From Chanos chanos (lineage: Eukaryota; Chordata; Actinopteri; Gonorynchiformes; Chanidae): 64,000 nt of DNA. A model generated the notes under the pieces. It saw only the letters and a list, made by a program, of their open reading frames with translations. It did no database searches and was not told the origin of the DNA. The stretch is taken from positions 8,519,811 through 8,583,810 of the forward strand of contig NC_044507.1 in NCBI RefSeq assembly GCF_902362185.1. Direction: 5' to 3'. The position numbers were made by a program, and so were the translations under genes. The first letter of the stretch is position 1; each line of letters starts with the position of its first letter. Of the stretch, positions 40,220-53,456 are shown piece after piece.

Positions 40220-42326
40220 CTTTCTTTCTTGCTTTCTCCCTTTCCTTCCTCTTCTTCTTAATCTATTTTTTATTTTAAAGATGGTTAAAATAAATATCTG
40301 TTTATTTATTTTAAAGATGGTCCATGAACCAAGCCAACCACAGAATATGCCACAGCAGTTTAGGTTTTTAATTAAGTAGACATCCTTAAATATCTTTTAT
40401 ACAACAATAAAACAATAGAAAAGACAGGTAGAATTTATGAATACTGGCATTTCTTTCACTTTGTTGAAGGCTGCATCTGAATTTATCTCCAAGCATTAAC
40501 AGTAAATGACTGGAGATTATGTGCATGCATCTGACTGGAGGACAGCAGAATTTTGAGTTCATGTACCATGTATTTGCACGGGCCAGTTATGTTCAATATC
40601 TTGCTCAGTTCTTGAATATTCTGTGACTTGACCAGCAGATAATTTTGTCATTTTTGCCAGGTTTAGGCTGGCACATCTTTAACTGATCTTCAGTGTACTC
40701 CACAATGGTTCTAGTATGGAGCACGGTTCTTCTTATTCAGTTGTGATCTTGAAGTACTTCAAGACTTCTCTGCTAGGCTCCGGTTATGCCAATCTTTTGA
40801 ATATCAATTCACCGGGATATCATCATAAAGCATGACTGCATCCATGATACCTGACAGCCCTGGCATCTTTCTCTCAAAACTTTCTGTTGTGCTGGCAATT
40901 CAGAATAGTTGTTCCCTCTAAAATGTGTTATACCCAGCGAGTGGGGTTAGAGGTTAAACAGAATAGTTTCAGCATGTGAAAGTTAGTGGCTAACACAATT
41001 CTATCCCCTCAAATGACCACTCTACAAAAAGATACACTCATCAGAAAACACAATATAACAGTAACAAAGCACTAGGGGTGACAGACTAAAGTTAAGGAAC
41101 AAGCCTGACAGAGACCCGCGCAATTCAAGTAGCAGTTTCGTCATAGATAGGATAAATGATTTATATTCACGTAAAAATTGAGGATCTCACCTGAAAGAGT
41201 GCCAGGTATTGCTGATGGGGGTAAGAAAGTGTGGTAGGACCCCCAGGGGCTTTCAAATGAAGTTTTCATTTCATTCATTGTTCTGTTCGCCAGTAGATAT
41301 AAAATTGGTCAATGCTATGTATATCATACATGTGGGCAAACCATACCTATAAGTGAATTACAATGTCTCTGACCAGCCACCTCACACCAAGAGATAGCAC
41401 ATATCAACACACATTGCTGTCACTAAGGGACTGGACATTTCACCTTGAATATAAGTACCAAAATGTATTGATAGTTTAAAAAATACTATATTAAAAAAAT
41501 ATATATATATATATACAACAAGACAACAAAATATTAAACATTTGAAAGTATTCTAGACTGCACACGCAGTATATATGGACAAACGTTTCATCTTAAGCTC
41601 ATGAAATAAAAATAATGACTAAGAACCTCTGTCACAAGCTGTCTGTCAACAATTTGAACTTTAGACCACTTGAAGATTCTTCCCCCTCCCTCCTCTTGGT
41701 CCCAAGGGCTGCAAGAAGTATACAATGATTTACACTTCCCCTCTCCCCCAGCATCTCTTGAAGGAATCTTTTCATTTGAATTTCAGAGAGCAGCTGTCTT
41801 TTTTTTTTCAAATTGTGATGTATTATCACTTCTTCTTTAACCACTAGACTTTGTAATGGCCAGACTGCTTTAAACCCTTAACTGTTACAATATGGAATCA
41901 CTAAGTGCTCCAGTGTTACAGTGTGTTGTGCACGCATCAGCTGTTTTTGGCTTGTTGCAATTCTTATGGAGTGCCATTCACTTCTTCAAAGAGGTTTATT
42001 TATTTATTTTTTTCGTTGGACTCTCACACTGGTCATCTCTCGTTTCTCCCGCTGACAGATTCTTTCCGAGTGGTTGGTTAAGCCCTTGGTACTCTGCCAC
42101 ATCACTTAGGCAGTTTATTCATCTGCCTTCTGAATCAGTCCCTCTCCTTCAAACATAAAAGGCTTTTGTTTACATCCATCAAAGCTAGCTGCTTTCTTCT
42201 GACACAATGGTGGTGAGGGAAACTTACTTCACTATCTGAAAAGCATGGGTTACTCACCTTTCTCTTCTACAAAAGGGTGTTGTTTAAACAAATGAAGACA
42301 TAAGAATCATAATCTTGAAGGAAGGG

Positions 42327-42469
42327 TTATTTATAATGATGGAGGAAGGGAGGAGTTGAGGGTTAGATATAGTATTTCAGGTGCTTGCTAGCTCATTGGT
42401 CTCTTGTTGAATTTGCTTCCATAAAGAGAAAGATGGGATTTCCTTGGCCATTGGGGAATGCAATATATA
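42327..42469 (+). promoter_or_regulatory. tnni2 promoter module 1
   Basis: A perfect MEF2 site TTATTTATAA (42,327-42,336) is followed 92 bp on by CCATAAAGAGAA (42,419-42,430) and 45 bp later by TATATAC (42,464). A CAGCTG E-box lies at 42,484, near the expected start site. The same order and spacing recur in three other places in the window. MEF2 and E-box control is known for muscle genes; the CCATAAAGAGAA box is described here only from the sequence. Confidence 0.75.
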
Positions 42470-42494
42470 CCTTTGTAAAATGCCAGCTGCCCGC

Positions 42495-42545
42495 GCCTGC
42501 CCATTCTTCCATCTGTTTTTTGCCCACAGTCTCCTCTCGTCATAG
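42495..42545 (+). other. tnni2: Non-coding exon 1 of tnni2 copy 1
   Basis: Starts about 30 bp after the TATA element and ends at a GTGAGAG donor (42,546). It is spliced to the ATG exon, whose CAG acceptor ends at 44,240. The 5' end is estimated from the TATA position. Confidence 0.6.
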
Positions 42546-43484
42546 GTGAGAGCCTGTCTTTTTTGTCAGTCTGCACTGCTCTATACTTGTGTAGAATTTT
42601 GGAGCTATACAGTTTATACATTCAGATTGATCTACTGCTTGTACTGTTTTAAATAAGATGTGCAAAATGTATGGTTTCATTGCATTTATAAGCTTTTTTT
42701 ATTGTGATGATGTTCTGCTCTGTTTTATTTGTTATAAACTAGTCGCAGAAATGGTTCAGTCTTGTAGGATTTGCATTGGTATGGTACGTTCCGAGCGAAC
42801 ATGGCCATTTTATTTACAATATTTTATAACCTTCGTACTTCATGCATAAAAATTGGAAAGAATAGAGAAACAGATCTCGCCACCATTGTTGTGATTTTTG
42901 TCTATGAAATTCTTGTCATTTTTAAACTCTCAGTGGTTTGTTATCCACCTCACCTGTGGTTGATGTATGGGTGGTGAAAGGATGGTGAAACTGGATCTCT
43001 GGTTGGAAATGCTCTATGTGAAAGTGATAGTTCAGTGTTTACGTTGGTGCCACTACAAACTCTTGAAAAGAAAATATTAGGATGCTCTAAGTAGCTCTGG
43101 AATTCTCTGTCGGTAGCATGATTGTCACTGTGATGGGCTTAATAAAGGCCCAAAAGTTATGCATAGGAATCTGTGTGAGGCAAATAGGAGATTACCAAGG
43201 ATCAGCCCACATTTACACAGTAGTACTTTTGTCCTGGCATCACACGGTTGTTATGTTAAATGACAGTATCGCATACACAGAGATTACTATTAAAATTCTC
43301 TCTCTTTCATTAGCTGTATTGAAACAGCATGAGATTAGTTTCTGCAAAGAAATGTGTTTTAGTGAAAATTCGGTGTGATCATAGCAGATTTACTGCCTAG
43401 CATATCTTGTCTTTCCACAGTACGTTGCTGTTATCAGGTACTGATGATGTGTTTAAAAGATATGTCAAATTTCAAAAATGTATT

Positions 43485-43518
43485 TGCTGTTTAATAAACA
43501 ACAGTTTATTAAACAGCA
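43485..43518. repeat. Perfect 15-bp inverted repeat
   Basis: Arms of TGCTGTTTAATAAAC and its exact reverse complement are separated by a 4-nt loop, in intron 1 of tnni2 copy 1. Confidence 0.8.
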
Positions 43519-44265
43519 TATTTTTTTGCATTTTGTTAATATTACATTATAGTATATATTATTTTATAATATAGTTTGTCTGGACTTTGGAGATGGGTAT
43601 CAGGTAGCTAGTGCAAAATAAAGACTCTCATTTCATGGTGATTTAGATTTAGATTGCATTTTTAATCATTTCCCTTATAATATTGCCAAGTTATGGGACA
43701 ATTACAGAATTGTTTGGTTTGTTTGGTCATCACATTATACAAGTTAGCACACGCTCAGCAATTTATTTTGAACTGTCAGGATTAGCAGTGCATCAAGTTT
43801 TAGTTTTTCTATGTAATGTCTTGGCTATGTCAGAGATGGGCAGGGGGAGTCAAGTTTTTGATCATCATCCAGAGTCAAGCTTACCATAAAAGGACCACCT
43901 AGGCTAGACAGTTGGATGACATACTATAACCCTAATATAGAAACTTAAGCCTAAATACACATGGTTGAATTTTGCTGATATTGCTCCTCAGTTCTCCAAG
44001 TGTATTAACAAGGTTCTGATGGAACCTTGTCCAGGTCATATGAGATTCCCTTGCAGGGGTATATTTGTTTTCATCTCTGGACAGGGGCAGAAAACAAATG
44101 AAAATCTGCCTCTATAAATAAATGTTTATTTTTTACTTTCATCACATCTGTTTCAAATTTTGTAATATATTTGATTTAGTGATGAAATGTACCACTGTAG
44201 ATGCAGTGCTAAACCCATTACTTCTTTCTTTATTTCACAGGGTGTGAGAACAAGACTTAGCCAAG

Positions 44266-47200
44266 ATGTCAGAGTAAGTCCCCTGAAAAGCAGCATGTCA
44301 TTAGATTAAAATGCATCATTCACTCTACGCATCAGAAAATCATTAAACGATCTCGGAATTGGTTTTCAAGCCGAAGATAGCATGTATGGCACAAGTGGAA
44401 ATCGCTGTTCTTGACTGCCAGATGCATTTAATTAGTATTTGTGCTGGATACATAGTTTTATGTTGGCCTACTCATACATTGCTTATGGAAGGGTAATGAA
44501 ATCACATTATATTGTTATTGACTGGATTCTCTTAAATATGACGTACATTAATGAAACATTTAATTCATGCTGGCACCATGCAAGAAATGTGTGTTCAGAT
44601 TTAAAATAGATTTGTAAAATCAAAGGTTATTACTGTGTGATATATATATTACAACATTTAAAATGTTTCCAAGGTGTACTAAACGTGTGAAACATTTTCA
44701 ACATATAACACGTGAAAACACTGAATTTATCCATTCATTTGTCCATTCATTCGTTCATTCATTCATATATTTTCTAAGCCACTTATCCTAATTAGAGTGT
44801 GTGTGTGGGAGTGGTGCCTAGAGTGTATCCCAGGGCTCACTGGGCGAGAGGTGGGGAAACACCCTGGACAGGTCGCCAGTCCATCACAGGGCAGACACTT
44901 AGACAAACACAATCACACATGCATTCACACCAAGGGGGAATTTAGTATCTCCAATTTGCCTGACTTCCATGTCTTTGGACTGTGGGAGGAAACCGGAGCT
45001 CGCAGAGGAAACCCATGCAGACACGCGGATGCAAACTCCACACTGAATTTAATGAAAGGGAAAGTAGAGAATAGCTGGATTCGGACCAAGGTCCTCACAT
45101 GTAGGGCATACTTTTTCTCTGGATGATTGCCAGTTTCCCCCAGTGCTCTTTGTGCCCCACCCCCTCCCATTCCATAGATGAGAGAATCACCCACTCACAC
45201 ATTTGTCAAGTGTGAAAAAAACAACAAAAAACAAACAAAAAAACTTTCTCACATATTCACGTTGAAAAAATAGCATTTAATGATTTAAATCTCAGTTGCA
45301 AACAGTCATATTTCACACCTTAATTAGAGACAAAAAAAATGTTTCCAACATTGTGTTACTCTGTATTTAGCATTTAAATAGCATAGTTCCACTACATTTT
45401 TGCTTCTAAATCATTTTTATAGAAAAATAAAAGAATAATGATCCTCTAAAACAAGACAATAATAAAATAGCAAGACAAATATTAACCATGAGTTTACTGT
45501 GCTCTATTTAGAAGCTCACCTGACCTGCCTTGATATGTAACTTCTTTGAATCATCTATTTGTCTGATATTCGTAGTCAGCTACATACTTTGTCAACTGCT
45601 CTCCTCTAACGTGGCAGGACTTTGAGCTTTATTTTAAAATGTCATTAGCTATGATGATGAAAAAATCTCTGTTAATGTGACAACGCTAACCTTCCTTGTG
45701 ATCTTGCTCTCTTAATAGCACAGCTAATAGTTTTGTTAAAGATTCTATAAAGAATCCATATCATGTTTATTGGATGTTGCTTCAACACAGAGTACGGTTA
45801 GAATATAATAACTTCAATAGGAAAGGACACATGGTAAAGGCCATATTACAGTGCTGAGACAGGACCCCCTTAGCTAAATACTTCATATACACTCCCAAAG
45901 TAAAAATGTGTTTGCGACTGTAGCAGTTGACAAAAACTTGTGGGCATTAGATTTCACATTGTGAACGGACATTACCGCCTTCTGACCTGTTAAAGATAAT
46001 ATGAGCTAATATCATCCAAGTGACACTATTTTTGATCCAATTTACTCTAACGAGGTGTCTCCTCAGACTGATAATTAACCAGTTGTTTGCAGATCATCTT
46101 ACTTGAAGCCTGAGCAGTGCTGATATTTTCTCTCTATAAATAGAAGGAAACAGCAATATCAACACTTTTCACAGGTGTTCACTGTTGCTGAGTGTTCAAA
46201 CTATGCAGAGCTTACAGGCAGTTATCTCGTTGATTTAGATGGAAACGTCTTTTTTGTCATGTGTAGGGACTAATGTGCTGATTTATTCTGTTAAGCTTAC
46301 GTCACTTTGTCACCACTGACCTGTATCATGATTAATACTAATTAAAAGAACAAAAATTTTATGACTCCCCAGGAAAAAGATGTCAGCGAGTCGCAAGCAT
46401 CACTTAAAGGTATGCATGATCCTTGAATTCATTTCACCTCTTTGCATCAAACATGAATGACATTATTATACCCACTATTGCATTATTGTAACTGTTGCAC
46501 TATTATATTTTTTTAAGTTGATTTAATTTTTAATATCTTGATCTTGGCCTGAATACTTGTCTTGTGTCTATATGTCAGAGTGTAATGCTGTCTGTTGCAA
46601 GAGGTTTACTGGAGACAGAGGCCAAAGAGAGAGAGGAGGAAAAGACGAGATATATGGCCGAGAGTTGCCCTGCACTGTCTTTGCCACGAAGTATGCAAGA
46701 GCTACAGGTACAAAATTCAAAATATTCATGCCTTAGATTCATAAGGAAACACAGGTTAAGGTATCAAAAGAGAAAAATCTCTTATTCTATACAAAACTGA
46801 TGAGTAATAATAAGTCAATTTCTATGTTTCTCCAGGACCTTTGCAGAGAGCTCCACCATAAAATTGATGCCATTGATGAGGAAAGATATGATTTAGAAAG
46901 CAAAGTGAACAAAAGTGCTAAGGAGGTAGCATTTAAATTTCACGGTTTACTGTATCTCACTGTTTTTGACTGAGGTTTGACTGAAGAACTTCTAATATTA
47001 AAAAGTGACACATATGCTCCTGTCTCCTTGATTCCAGATTGAGGATATGAAATACAAAATTATTGACCTGAAGGGCAAATTCAAGAAGCCTGCTCTTAGG
47101 AAAGTGCGTATGTCTGCTGATCAAATGCTTCAGGCTCTCCTGGGTTCCAAGCACAAGGTATCCTTGGACCTGAGAGCCAACCTGAAACAAGTCAAGAAGG

Positions 47201-47847
47201 AGGTCAAAGAGGAGGTGGGTGATAACCTTTTACACTTTTTTTATGATATGTGAAGAGGGGGACACTGTGCAAAACCACCTGAACCCAGTGATTGAGCAGG
47301 AGGATATCAGCCAGACAAGACACTCAGTGTATACGTCTTTTTATCAAAGCACAAACGTGACTGAACAAGCAGGTGACCAAGTGACTTCTCATCTGCAGCT
47401 CAAACAAACTTATAGACAAGGATGTTCTGATTTTATACTTGAGATAACAACTCAAACATCCAGATCAGCTCTCATCTCGCATACACAGTTATTTGTAAGT
47501 TATGTGTAAGAAAGAGAGGAAGACTAAGTAAATGTGGCTAGGCCTCTCAGTTACATGGAAATCTACATTAGCATAAATCAGCATATAAGAAATACTGTAA
47601 AATCACATGATTTGGGAGATCTTTTTTTATCCCATAATAATTCTGTGATAACCTTGTGATCTCAAATAAATCATTGACAAAACACTAAACCATTTCACTT
47701 GACTGTCCCATAGTCTTTTTCCTTCATGATTTATTCCTTTCCCCCTTATAGGATAAGGAACTGCGTGATGTCGGTGACTGGCGTAAGAATATTGAAGACA
47801 AGTCTGGTATGGATGGCAGGAAGAAGATGTTTGAGACAGAGTCTTAA
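44266..47847 (+). CDS. tnni2: Troponin I, fast skeletal type (tandem copy 1)
   Basis: Inhibitory subunit of the thin-filament troponin complex in fast muscle. Coding exons are 44,266-44,273, 46,373-46,409, 46,579-46,707, 46,836-46,925, 47,038-47,214 and 47,752-47,847, giving 178 aa. It begins [15 protein letters not shown] (TnC-binding helix), has the IT-arm coiled coil (about 45-95), the inhibitory segment [12 protein letters not shown] (101-112), the switch region [15 protein letters not shown], and the conserved tail [22 protein letters not shown]. Human fast TnI has Cys133 in HKVCMDL; here it is Ser130. The ATG is in a tiny exon after a 5' UTR, with AAG before it. The first coding intron carries a LINE fossil. 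Confidence 0.95.
44730..45085 (-). mobile_element. LINE 3' end fossil (RTE/Expander-like)
   Basis: Matches from memory a very common teleost repeat: the motifs CACCCTGGACAGGTCGCCAG, CCATCACAGGGC, CATGTCTTTGGACTGTGGGA and GGAAACCCATGCAGACACG are in the usual order. A tail of ATTC/ATGA units at the left end (44,730-44,766) marks the 3' end, so the element points along the minus strand. It is 5'-truncated and non-coding. It sits in the intron between the first two coding exons of tnni2 copy 1. The family name is the least certain part. Confidence 0.7.
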
Positions 47848-48154
47848 ATTTTGTAACTGTATTTCACAAAAATTCTTAATTGTCGTTCTGGCCTCTCAGT
47901 AGAAAGCAGCTATCTCTATGTCTACTTCTGTCTTACAGTCTTCAGCTGCTTTGATTGTTCACAATGATATTCAATCATAGAAAAAACTAGCAAGATACTA
48001 ACATTATTGTAAACTTAAATTAATATCTGTAACTGCTTTATGCTGAGGCAATATATTTTCATTCAGAGAACAAATTTGTTTGATAGAGGGAATTTCGGAT
48101 GTAGTCTACATTTTCTGGCTGTAACAGATGTAGATGCAGAGTACCCTGCATGTT

Positions 48155-48160
48155 AATAAA
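48155..48160 (+). other. Poly(A) signal, tnni2 copy 1
   Basis: AATAAA about 310 bp after the stop, in a context (TTAATAAATGGTTTGAAG) that recurs in the 3' region of copy 3. Confidence 0.6.
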
Positions 48161-49513
48161 TGGTTTGAAGTAAATTTCTGTATGGTATGGTCATTCCTCA
48201 TACAACATAATGGGTATTTTTAGTTATTGTTCTAAGCCAAAACCATATTTGTGATACCGAATTGTAACAGAAGTCCTGGCTAATCCCACCTAATATTGGC
48301 CTGATATACTGATAAAATCAAAACAAAAAATTTATACAAGCCCTGTCTGTCAGAATTATTTTCAAAAACAGTTTATGAGAACAGTACTTAACTTTGTGAC
48401 ACAGCTTATGTGCATTGTACCCACAGACATTTGTCACAAGTACTTTTTGTTGCATTTTCTTGCATCAGTACATCAGATTTTCTTGTATTGGATTTTCTAC
48501 TGGAAAAATCCTATATTCAAAATATGAAAATAACACTAATAACCTGAAGGGAGCTTCAGCTGAATTTAACATGAAATTGTTAAACTGTTAGACACTAACA
48601 GGAGGAGGCTAACTAACTTTATGATTTTAAGACTGACTGGATTAACCTGGGTGAAATTATAACAGTCAAAATCTCAAACTGTTATTTCTGTTTATTTCTA
48701 TCTAAAATGTGAGATATAAAAATTATTTTAAAGGAGTTTAATGCCAGACCATGGGTGAATTAAAATTTTGAAACCATTTGGAAACTTCAATGTTGTAAAT
48801 TACAGAACATGAACCATTTGCAGACATGTCCCTGCTTAATTTTACATTTATACGTGAAGTCATACATTTCAGAGGGAACTGAACCACCACTGACTGTTAG
48901 GTTGAAAAGCTGAAATGATTCATGTGTTGATAGCTGACTGTCTATTGCTCTCATAATGCTGGTGTGGTAGATGCCTCAGCTGTGTTCACAGGTCATAGCA
49001 AGGTCATGCTCTTTGGTTGGCTACCTTGTCTCCTGGCTATCCTGCAGAACCTTTGCTGAAATGACTGAGGAAGCTGATCTCATGATTTGCCAAAGTAATT
49101 TTTCTGAATCTAAGCTCATACATTTTCCTTGTGTGTATTTATGTGTCACAATTGTACTGAATGTACATGAGTTCAGTGGGCAAATGCAAAGATACTTGTT
49201 AATTCTAGCTTCTTTTAAACCTCTTTAAATTATAGTGGAATTTTACAGGCGTGTGGGTATAAGTGATGGTTGATTGACTTCTCTCATTTCTTTCTGATGC
49301 TGTCAGACAAATCTAATAGAAAATGGCAACATCATCCCCTTTCAACACCTTGGCTTCATTAAGTATGTAAGAAAATTCATGTAGTAGTTTACAGATACAG
49401 TAAATGTGATTCAGTGCTGTTATGAACTCTTTGTTGTGTCTGTCAATAGAGAAACTATTTGTCCCTGCTAAATAAAAGATAACAAAGTAAGAACAACAAT
49501 CTTGAAGGCCAGG
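48161..49513. other. Spacer between tnni2 copies 1 and 2
   Basis: AT-rich non-coding DNA; nothing recognised beyond the start of promoter module 2. Confidence 0.5.
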
Positions 49514-49650
49514 TTATTTATAATGAAGAAGCACTGAAGGCGGGATAGTGCTGTATTTCATGACCTTGTCTGCTCATTGGTTTGAGTTGTAATCCATCTC
49601 CATAAAGAGAAGGAAAGGATTTACAGTGTGATCATAGAATGCAATATATA
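49514..49650 (+). promoter_or_regulatory. tnni2 promoter module 2
   Basis: MEF2 site TTATTTATAA at 49,514-49,523, CCATAAAGAGAA at 49,600-49,611 (86 bp on), and TATATA at 49,645 (45 bp further). The sequence before the MEF2 site (AATCTTGAAGG) and around the TATA element (GAATGCAATATATA) is shared with module 1. Confidence 0.75.
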
Positions 49651-49674
49651 TCTTCTTAACACTTTTCAACAGGC

Positions 49675-49731
49675 TATGTGGTCAGTCACTTGGTCATCTT
49701 CTCAAGCTTGTCCTCTTCTTCTATTTGTAAG
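49675..49731 (+). other. tnni2: Non-coding exon 1 of tnni2 copy 2
   Basis: Estimated from the TATA position to the GTGAGAG donor at 49,732; spliced to the exon starting at 51,316. Confidence 0.55.
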
Positions 49732-51339
49732 GTGAGAGACATTTTCCTCCTCCTATTAAATATCTCATGATTGGAACTTATCATTATTTTGCATAGTCAG
49801 TTGTGTGTTTATGTATACAATTATCAAATCAAAATAGAAAATGTTTTATTTTGTGGTATAAATTTGTTTAAATAATATTATGCATGACTCTTACTTGTTT
49901 AAGTGGGAACACTAACATATACACTAAATATTTCCGACCTCATATAAAGGAAGTGCAGTCATTTAGCCAATTTGAAACTTTGGGATCGACATTTGGGAAC
50001 TGGTGCATTTCTGCATCTCTATTTTGCATCACAAATCAATGATGATGATTTTTATGCAGCCATTTCAAGCAACAAAATCTAACTTTTGAAAAGCATGGAT
50101 GTCTTGACTCTAATTGGAATCTGTGTGTAATGGTTTTTGTTTTGGACTGGTAATGGACAATGTAGTATTCTTTGGTTATGTGTTTTGGTGAACTGTGTTC
50201 TTTGGGGGCCGCAGAACTTGCCTGATATATGGACTGGTGAAGTGACAGGTTGAAAGGTGACACCATGTCAAGTAATAAGCCTGAAAGCAAACCTTTAATA
50301 TTTATCTCCTTGTCAACACTATCTTTTGGACGAGAGAAATTACTGTTTCAGTAACTTCCTCCCTTGTGGATGCGTTTTCTATTTTATGTCAGGATAAATT
50401 AGGTGCTTTAGTATTTCAAACATTAGTTCATGTTAATGTCAGACACTTAAATCTCTGTGTGGAGATTAGCTTCATTTAATCAAGCCAGCTGACATGGTGG
50501 TACACAGCTGTCATCCTTACTATATCTTTGCCAATTCATTTTAAGTTGTCAAAGTAACGGACCTATTTTGCCTTCCTTCACCTATGTTTCCCAAGTAATG
50601 CTACTCAACAGTTGTACAATCATGATTGTACAGAACTCCATAGTACCTCTTCTTTCTGTCCCCATATGGAAACTCTGCAACAGCCTAGATGGTGACTTCA
50701 TAGATGTTCATTTGTGACCTTTAGGAAATAGAGTGCATCAACTGCTCTGGGTGATTAATCTGTCAGTCATTCAGTCAGTCTGCCTGGTCCATCACTCAAG
50801 TTGTATAAATAAAGTGAGCTGAGAGGTGAAGACAGTCCTTTGCTGTGGAATAAAGGGGCTGGAGCTATTCTGGAGATGTGTTCTTATGTCTTCGTCATCT
50901 AAGTTATGTTCCAGAAGGGTGGACCGGCATTGGAGCAGAGATACCAGCTGTTGTGTAGTGTTACGTTGACCTCCTGAGGAGAAGCTTATTATACTGTATC
51001 AGTCAAGGAGGGATCTGGGAGCAATCATTCCTCCCAAATTTAGAATCACATGTCCATATGTTTCCAGCGAAACTGAATCAAATTGTGATTCTTCCTTGAA
51101 GTGCAAAAATTCACAGATTTAGATATTTTTCTTCTGTTTTATGACCACTCGCTTCATCGTTTAGCATATTTTCCTTCCTCTTTTTTGTCCTTAAAGTTTT
51201 AAACCGTGCACTACTTTATAATGTTAATTGACAGTCATATACATTGGATTCCTGAAAAATGTTCTCTATCTTAATTACAATAACTCATGTATGTGATTTT
51301 TCATGCTGCTCTTAGGAGTGAAAACACCAAAAAGCCAAA

Positions 51340-53136
51340 ATGTCTGAGTAAGTACACAGTTTTGACTTAATCAGTTTGAATTCATATTTCAACAACAACG
51401 AATAATCATGTTAAGCCCTTAAAGAATCGGAGAGCTGTTGCTAATAACAGAACAGCAGTATCTTTCTGTTGAGCTTGACTGTGAACTTTACGAAATGAGG
51501 TGTGATTTGATCTTCCCTCTCCATCAGCAAAAGGATGTCCATGAGTCGAAAATACCATTTGAAAGTAAGGAGTTTTATCAGTAAAATTCCTTAAACATCA
51601 CACTTCACTTTTCAATAGATGGTGTAATGAGCATTTCCACATAGGAAGTCCATGATCAAGTCAATAGTCAACAAACGTGATTATCATAAATCTGTATCTG
51701 TCCTCAGAGTTTGATGCTCCAAGTTGCAAAGGATTTGCTTGATGCTGAGGTAACTGAAAAGAAAGAGGAGAGAGAGAAGTACATGGAGGAGAGCTGCCCA
51801 CCTCTTGTTTTGCCACATACCAAAGAGGAACTACAGGTAAATGTCAAAGCAGCCTCACTGATTAGGCCTGTGCCTTTAAGATTACTGTTAAAAGAGTGTT
51901 TAATGTCAATGAGTGTACCAGTTACTCCCAGTGTAGTAACTGGCCATGGATGTAATTAATGATAGATTTTGAATCTTTAACTAAGATTATAGAAGCACAT
52001 TATCACAAAGAGCAAACTTTAATTCCTGTTTTGTAGTTTGGTAATGCAGTAATTCTTTCATGCATTCATTCATGCATTCATTCATTCATACCTTTGGCTA
52101 CACTAAATTAATGGCTTTATCAGACTTTTAATAATCACCACAGAATTGATCCTCATATTGTTCAGTGCTACAGTAGTTGCATGATATAGGATGCATCTTT
52201 GCTCTTAAGGACAGGGTCCTAACCAGGTCCATGTGCAAGGGATTTTTTTCAGTGTAATCCTTAAAAGTAACTGAAACCCCTCAAGATAACTTAAATTCCC
52301 CTACACTGTTAACACCTTAAAGTGATTACCCAAGTGTACCCAAGCCAGACAAAGGGGACAAGTTGTGTCAATGTAACAAATAATTCCACTCTCCCCTTAG
52401 GAACTATGCAGAGAGTTACATGCCAAAATTGATGTGATTGATGAGGAGAGATACGTGTTGGAGCACAAAGTTAACATGGTTGTAAATGAGGTAGGCTCTC
52501 ACTGAACTGTACCTCACCTCTCATGTCTCAAAATATTGCTCCTCTACTCTTAACCACAGGGTGATGTCTCTTTAACTTCAGGTTAAAGACCTAAACATAA
52601 AAATTGTGGACTTGAGGGGCAAGTTCAAGAAGCCACCTTTAAAGAAAGTGCGTATGTCTGCAGATGCTATGCTTCAGGCTCTGCTGGGCTCCAAGCACAA
52701 AGTGTCCATGGATCTCAGAGCCAACCTGAAGCAAGTGAAAAAGGAGGTCAAAGAGGAAGTACGTGTATTTGTGATAAATAGAGTGGATTATCTGAAAGCT
52801 GTCGGATCTTAATTCGGTCCAGTTTTTGTTGAAAGCAATGAAATGATCGTAAAGTGACCATCAGGAGCCTTTTGAGCCAAGGAAAGCAGCTAATACTACA
52901 GAGTATGACTGTTTACAGATCATCAAATGCATTTTCACACTGTGGTAGCAATTTATCAAGATGTTAATTATCTCTGTTTTAAATTGCTCTTTAACCGTAT
53001 ATCTTAACTGCCTTTTAATTGCCCTCCTTTTGCTATTCAGGATAAGGAATTACGTGATGTTGGTGACTGGCGTAAGAACATTGAGGACAAGGCTGGCATG
53101 GGTGGCAGGAAGAAGATGTTTGAGTCTGAGGCTTGA
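51340..53136 (+). CDS. tnni2: Troponin I, fast skeletal type (tandem copy 2)
   Basis: Same protein role and exon plan as its neighbours. Exons are 51,340-51,347, 51,528-51,564, 51,708-51,836, 52,401-52,490, 52,582-52,758 and 53,041-53,136, with lengths 8/37/129/90/177/96 identical to copy 1 and giving 178 aa. It starts [15 protein letters not shown]. The inhibitory/switch region [19 protein letters not shown] is closest of the three to human. The end of the coiled coil is unusual: [14 protein letters not shown], where copies 1 and 3 have [14 protein letters not shown] or [14 protein letters not shown], which removes several charges facing troponin T. Ser replaces human Cys133. The intron after the ATG exon is only 180 bp, against 2.1 kb in copy 1. 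Confidence 0.95.
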
Positions 53137-53450
53137 AGGACCCCCACCCACCCAAAAAAAAATAGTGTGGCAGAAATCTTTTTGGAGTCTTATTGTCAAG
53201 CTATCTCTTTTATTGTGCTCTGAGACATGGTGCTATATTATATTGCACACCAGGCCAGTGTACTCATAATGATGATACGGATGTAGCCACTAAACAGTAG
53301 ATATTGATGTTTACCTCTGTTCCTGAGAAAGCTGTCCCAACTACTGATGTTAATAGCCAAACTACTCAGCCTGGAGTGAATATGACTTTAATGTGTAGGC
53401 TTTTGCCACATTCACAGTTTTCGATGTTAATTATATAAATGCATTTTCTA

Positions 53451-53456
53451 AATAAA
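53451..53456 (+). other. Poly(A) signal, tnni2 copy 2
   Basis: AATAAA about 315 bp after the stop codon of copy 2. Confidence 0.55.

Larger units (their letters stand above)
36773..42310. other. 3' UTR and intergenic DNA before the tnni2 array
   Basis: The first 1-2 kb is probably 3' UTR of the DUSP-like gene. The rest is AT-rich non-coding DNA with a CT microsatellite at 40,187-40,218, an AT run near 41,500-41,515 and no recognisable exon. Several stretches (38,700-39,150 and 40,600-40,900) look repeat-like but match no family I can name. Confidence 0.5.

Noticed and set aside
52060-52090. ATTC/ATGC repeat in a tnni2 copy 2 intron as a second LINE tail
   Set aside because: The flanking sequence does not carry the LINE motifs seen at 44,730-45,085.
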